From Maylandia zebra (lineage: Eukaryota > Chordata > Actinopteri > Cichliformes > Cichlidae), in the NCBI RefSeq assembly GCF_041146795.1, contig NC_135188.1:3333919-3397918 (forward strand): a stretch of 64,000 bases of DNA, given 5' to 3'. Below are positions 59,557-64,000 of the stretch, piece after piece. A model generated the notes under the pieces. The model was not told the DNA's origin. It was given only the letters and a program-made list of their open reading frames with translations, and searched no databases. Every line of letters starts with the position of its first letter. The stretch's first letter is position 1. The position numbers were made by a program, and so were the translations under genes.

Positions 59557-61985
59557 TAGGCACTAAATGCTGATTGGTTAGGTTTAACCAATCAGAGTTT
59601 TGGCTACATTTTGCTTTATAGCAGTACTCTTTAATATCAGTAACCCTGCACATTGTAAAATGAAAAATGGGAGCCATAAACCTGTAAGTCAGGGCAAAGA
59701 CTCCAAAGAACAAATGCAACATGCAACCCCCTTGGACTGAGAACGCACTACATATACAATAAACCATTCTCTGTGATATGGGTAACATACCATAGATAGG
59801 CAATGCTGGGTGAAAAACATCCACTATTATTTTATAGCCTAACATCCGACCCTCCAGTTAGGGTCAACATTAATGTTTTTTATGTAATCTATCTTACAAA
59901 ACAAGCACACATAAATTTAACTGAACATTTTTTTAAATATACTGCACAACAATTTCTCTCTCTGCAGGAATGCAAATGGTCGGCAGTGACTGAGGTAGAT
60001 TTGGGGGGGCTACAGTGACAGCTATGGGTTAAATCAAAAAATCTATATATCTCATTATTTTATCCTGCCAGCAAACTTATGTGGTCTCAATCTAAAGGTC
60101 AGAGCAGCAGAGGGGGTCTTGTTGAGCTGTTACAAGATACTGCAACAGTGTGCTTCATATTATTGCTACCCACCTGTACATAGATAGCTCAATATGGTGC
60201 CTCACCATATGAAGGCAACAGAATCTCTTACTGTAAAAGCTTCCTTGACGTCAGTTACTACAGTCCTCAGTTTAATAATCTCTCTACTAATTCCAAAGCA
60301 ATATGGTTATTTCCATTTAGAAATGGAAATTATCTGGAGCATCTGCCATAAAAGAAGAAAAACATTAAAGCAGAAATATCACAGATGGAAGAGATAATGA
60401 GTCAGTCCACCTGACCGTGTGGCGCTTGCAGACACTGTACGTGTCCACAGGAATAACACTGGTAAGTCACACGACTTACACGTGTGTGGTCAAGGTACAG
60501 CTCTTGTTTTGCTGACCTTAATCTTAACTTTATGAGGATGTGTTTTCCTTATGGGGATAAAAGCAAGTCAAAACATAATGTTCTCTGAATTAATGGATAT
60601 ACAACTCGTGTGTGTGTGCGGATTATAGTAGTAGAACTATCTTTATGAGGGCTGGTTTGAGTCTTAAATCATCAGAGTGAGGGTATTTTGGCCTATCCTC
60701 ACTTTCTCACACCCGCTTTAAAGCACTGGTTGAAGATGAAGACTTGTTTTTAGTTTATTCTAGAATTAGTTTTATATTAGAGTTAGGATAGAGGATGGGA
60801 GCAGCACTTATTTGTGATAGTTAACTTCAAGATAAGGCACTAGGAAATGTATTGTGTCAATGAATGCCCTCATAAAGATAATCAAACAAACGTGTGTATG
60901 TTTAAAACATGGCACAAGGACAAAACAAGAAAACGGAGGCAAATATATCATAACGCCCCTCTAATTTTAACATTTTGAGCCTATCTTGCAATTTGTAACT
61001 ACCCAATGCCGAGTAGTTACAGGGCAGCTCTTTGAGCTGTTTCTTTACTTTGAATCCATTTAACCTCCACAGATTAAGACAGCAGGTCACACAGCCCTAA
61101 AACACAAAACATCTGTTACAGATACACACATATTGCTAAGACTTTTGTCCTTGTTTCAGCTCATTTCCATCTCAGTTTAAAAATCCTTGAGGGGAAAACA
61201 AGTGTCTTTCTGACAAGATGCTACCAAGCTCTTAATGAAACAAACCCTCAGAGGCTAAATTCCTGTGGGACGACAAAGACTTCCTGTGGAGAACCCTGAT
61301 TAGTCACCACCTTTCTGAGTGCCATCCAATAGGATGAACTGTTTGTGCGCCACAAGCATTTGCCTTTAAAAAGACGGGTTTTTCTGTAGGTGAAACAGCC
61401 TCATTTGAAAGGCCACCAGGAGTGATTTCATGAAATTACATGTGCATACTCGTGCACAAATACAGTGTTTTTAATATCATAAACCTGTGCTTTGATTTGA
61501 ATTCAGTGAAGTGTAAAATTATCGGGGGGAAAAAACACCGCAGTTTCATTTTACTGAAAAATATTGGTTGACTTTCAGGGTTGTTGCACCAATTCTGCTG
61601 AAAGACATGAAAATTGGTTTGGAAATGGAAAATAAAATGATGAATGAGTAGCAAAAGACCTGATTTTAAAAAAAAAATCTAATATATACGTGTTATTCTA
61701 AAGTTGTCATTTAAAGAAATGGTGAAATGGTGCAGTTATGAATCTCCTCACTATCAAACACTAAATAAGTGTCAGTTTTACATGTTAGATAAGATATTTA
61801 TGATCAGGTCTGCCTTTGAGATTCTTATCAAAGGCAAACAGAAGGTTGTTTATCCAAACAAGAAGAAACCTGTACCTTAGAATTCATGATTTATTTAAAA
61901 ACAGATATCTAAACTTGGGGAATGAAACTGTTCATTTCTATTACTCATCTCAGCCATTTTCATCTCACTGTGAACAAGTTCATCA

Positions 61986-61994
<9 letters not shown>

Positions 61995-62016
<22 letters not shown>
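61995..62016. repeat. (CA)n microsatellite
   Basis: Eleven CA units. Confidence 0.95.
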
Positions 62017-62018
<2 letters not shown>

Positions 62019-63918
62019 TAATGATAGTCTTACAAATAACAGACCGCTTTAGTATGTATGCCAAAACCACCTACAGAATAAACACATACAGGAAACTCGC
62101 TGGAAATTAACACAATCTCACTGACAACTGTTGGACACAAAAAGTGTTTCCTCTTCATTTTCTTTAAGTAAGTGGAAACAAACATGCAAGCACTCAGTAC
62201 TATCCCCCCTCCATCAATGATACGTGGAAATGTTAGAAACAACCAGAGCATACATATCCCTGCCAGTCCTCTTTGTTCCTAATGCAATGCTAATAATATA
62301 ATGAGAGGTGTTATGGTGAATTTTACCCAACAATTACTACTCTTCTCGTTCAAAGGCTGGCAGGGGATTTTTTTTTAAAGGCTTCCCTTGTCTTCTGCAG
62401 ATATAATGAATGCAAACAGAAAGACTGTGCAGTGTGTTGTGCTTCAGTTTGTATAGCGCTAAATTGTTTCCTTCTAAACCAGGGGTAATTCATTGTAAAA
62501 TTAGTTCTAGGGCATTTATATTCATTGTTGAAAAATCATAAATATGACTAAATAGCTGTTTCTCATGCAAAAGGGTGCTGTGAGGACATTTATTCTATAG
62601 GAGTAGCGTGCAGGTTAGGGGAAGTAAGACCCGTTTTGAATGCAGGGGGTGAAGAATACAGCAAGTCAAGACTGGATGGTTACAGGCACCAAGGGTGCAT
62701 GTCGTGCTCATGCATTTCAAGAGCATGATGGAGACAGTATGCTGCAGTTAAAAGACAGAAACAGTGGGAGATTTAAAGATGGGTGGGTGGCTGCACAAGG
62801 TAAGTCTGAACAATATGAGCCTTGAAACTAAATGCAAAGCCAGTGGTCCATTTGCGTTGCCAGGTTAGCATGCTGCCTGCCATAAAATATGTTCCCTGAG
62901 AGGTGAAGCCTATTATCCACTAACTACCCAAAAAGGGGCCATAGGAATGGGCTCACTTTGCAGATGCTGCCATCTATTTTCAAAAGCAAATGGGGTGCAC
63001 TTTTATGCTGCTTTACGCAGTACTCAGGCACAGTGCAAAAACATAACATCGTCATTCAATCAGAAAGATAGAACAAACAAGGTCAGCCTCTAAAGTTCAG
63101 ATTATGTCAACAGAAAGGAACAGTTTGACTTTTTTTCCCTTTTTGTTTTCTTGCAGGTAAGATAGATATGAACGAAAGAGCTGGTGTAGTTTAGCATAAT
63201 TGGATCAAACAAAGTCCGTTCTAGATTTTCTCTTCTCTTTTATAGAATGTAAATCTACACGTAAGCAATCAATCTAATAGCAGAATGAACATGGTTTACC
63301 TCAGAAGGGGTGCCATACATTTTTTATGTGTGTATGTAACTATGCAGCCAAAACTAGAGTTCCTTTCCACCCTTTTGTCTTTCTATTTGTTTTTCACTCA
63401 CGTCCTGATTAAAATGCAAATTTTCAATCATATCTGAGCTTTCAGCAGAATACAGACCTCCCATACAGTACTGTAGCACTGGTCTTGTTTGTCGTGATTG
63501 TGTGCGTCTATGTGTGTGTGTGTAGTTCATTATGATTCTCAGCAGTCCTGAGTAGCGAAAGAGAATGAAGAGGTACACGGGGATGAGTGTTTGCCCTGTT
63601 CCCATTCTCTCTTTGCCACACTGAGCATCACACCACCCGTTTGTCTGCTTTTCATATTTCTAGTCCGTTATGGAAATTAGCGAGGTGGCCCTATAATAAT
63701 ATCCCCATAAAATCTGTTGATTAGGAAAGAAGAAGTGTTGGCATATGAATGTGCGCAGATGTGTGTATGGTTTGTTGCCTGTATTGCTCCTTCACAGTTG
63801 ACCAGACAAAACAAATTGAGCACTAAACACAGAGTAAATAATTTATAATAATACTGGCAAACAAAAGTCACTCAGTTATTTTGATCTCACTAGATAATTT
63901 TAGTGGTGACTATGATAA

Positions 63919-63950
63919 ATCAGATAATATATAATAATATATTATCTGAT
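63919..63950. repeat. Perfect 14-bp palindromic hairpin
   Basis: ATCAGATAATATAT at 63919-63932 and its exact complement at 63937-63950, with a 4-nt loop. A/T-rich; possibly the end of a small inverted-repeat element. Confidence 0.9.
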
Positions 63951-64000
63951 AATATAATAGACTGAGGGTCGCAGATGCCAACAGACTTAATAAACTAATC

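Larger units (their letters stand above)
58710..63918. other. ghrhr upstream sequence (intron 1 or 5' flank)
   Basis: No family-recognisable exon. It must hold the ghrhr first exon unless that lies beyond 64000. A retroposon tail with (ATGG)n is at 59415-59556; other sequence is unremarkable and A/T-rich. Confidence 0.5.

Noticed and set aside
63354..63605. Minus-strand frame starting with a hydrophobic stretch, another possible ghrhr first exon
   Set aside because: No usable donor in the right phase after the hydrophobic segment, and it runs into (CA)n repeat translation.
63677..63871. Minus-strand frame with a signal-peptide-like start that could join ghrhr exon 2 in phase 0
   Set aside because: The only in-phase donor is GTCAAC, far from consensus, the join would need a 5-kb intron, and nothing else supports it. 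Kept only as a candidate.

Overview
This window looks like nuclear DNA of a teleost fish. Genes are split into many GT-AG exons, introns carry dense hAT, Tc1/mariner, piggyBac, LINE, Penelope and LTR debris, and the two cleanest genes are vertebrate families (cytochrome P450 family 2 and the growth hormone-releasing hormone receptor). A percomorph, perhaps a cichlid, is my guess from the repeat families; it is not proven.

Layout. (1) 1-26 kb, plus strand: a tandem CYP2 cluster. Copy 1 runs from the left edge to 3418 (exon 1 is cut by the edge). Copy 2 is complete at 13430-18804 (9 exons, 501 aa). Three dead CYP2 first exons lie at 10.64, 21.31 and 25.28 kb, so the array was once larger. The last five exons and 3' flank of the two copies are nearly identical at a constant 15,386-bp offset, while the 5' halves differ more. 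That pattern suggests recent gene conversion, with its right edge inside a solo LTR. The space between copies is a stack of nested transposons, several of which can be bounded exactly by target-site duplications. (2) 26-31.6 kb: no host gene, only LINE tails, Tc1 relics and a 5'-truncated LINE. (3) 31.7-43.1 kb, minus strand: a 19-exon gene for a secreted 740-aa protein made of a short Cys-rich module and 16 EGF modules, one per exon. Its introns hold Tc1 relics and an unusual LTR followed by 36 nt complementary to tRNA-His. (4) 43-50 kb: non-coding, apart from a young, apparently intact Tc1/mariner-type element (47675-49237) with an open 338-aa transposase, DD37E by my count. (5) 50.4-58.7 kb, minus strand: ghrhr, twelve exons covering everything except the first (signal-peptide) exon. 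(6) 58.7-64 kb: presumably ghrhr intron 1 or 5' flank, with only simple repeats and a LINE tail.

How the genes relate. The CYP2 enzymes are predicted ER haem monooxygenases, the EGF protein is predicted extracellular, and GHRHR is a Gs-type peptide hormone receptor. Nothing in the sequence ties them into one pathway. I see no operon-like system, CRISPR array or new defence system. The unusual signals are the CYP2 conversion tract, the exactly resolvable nested transposons, the LTR plus tRNA-derived sequence, the intact DD37E transposon and the multi-EGF architecture.
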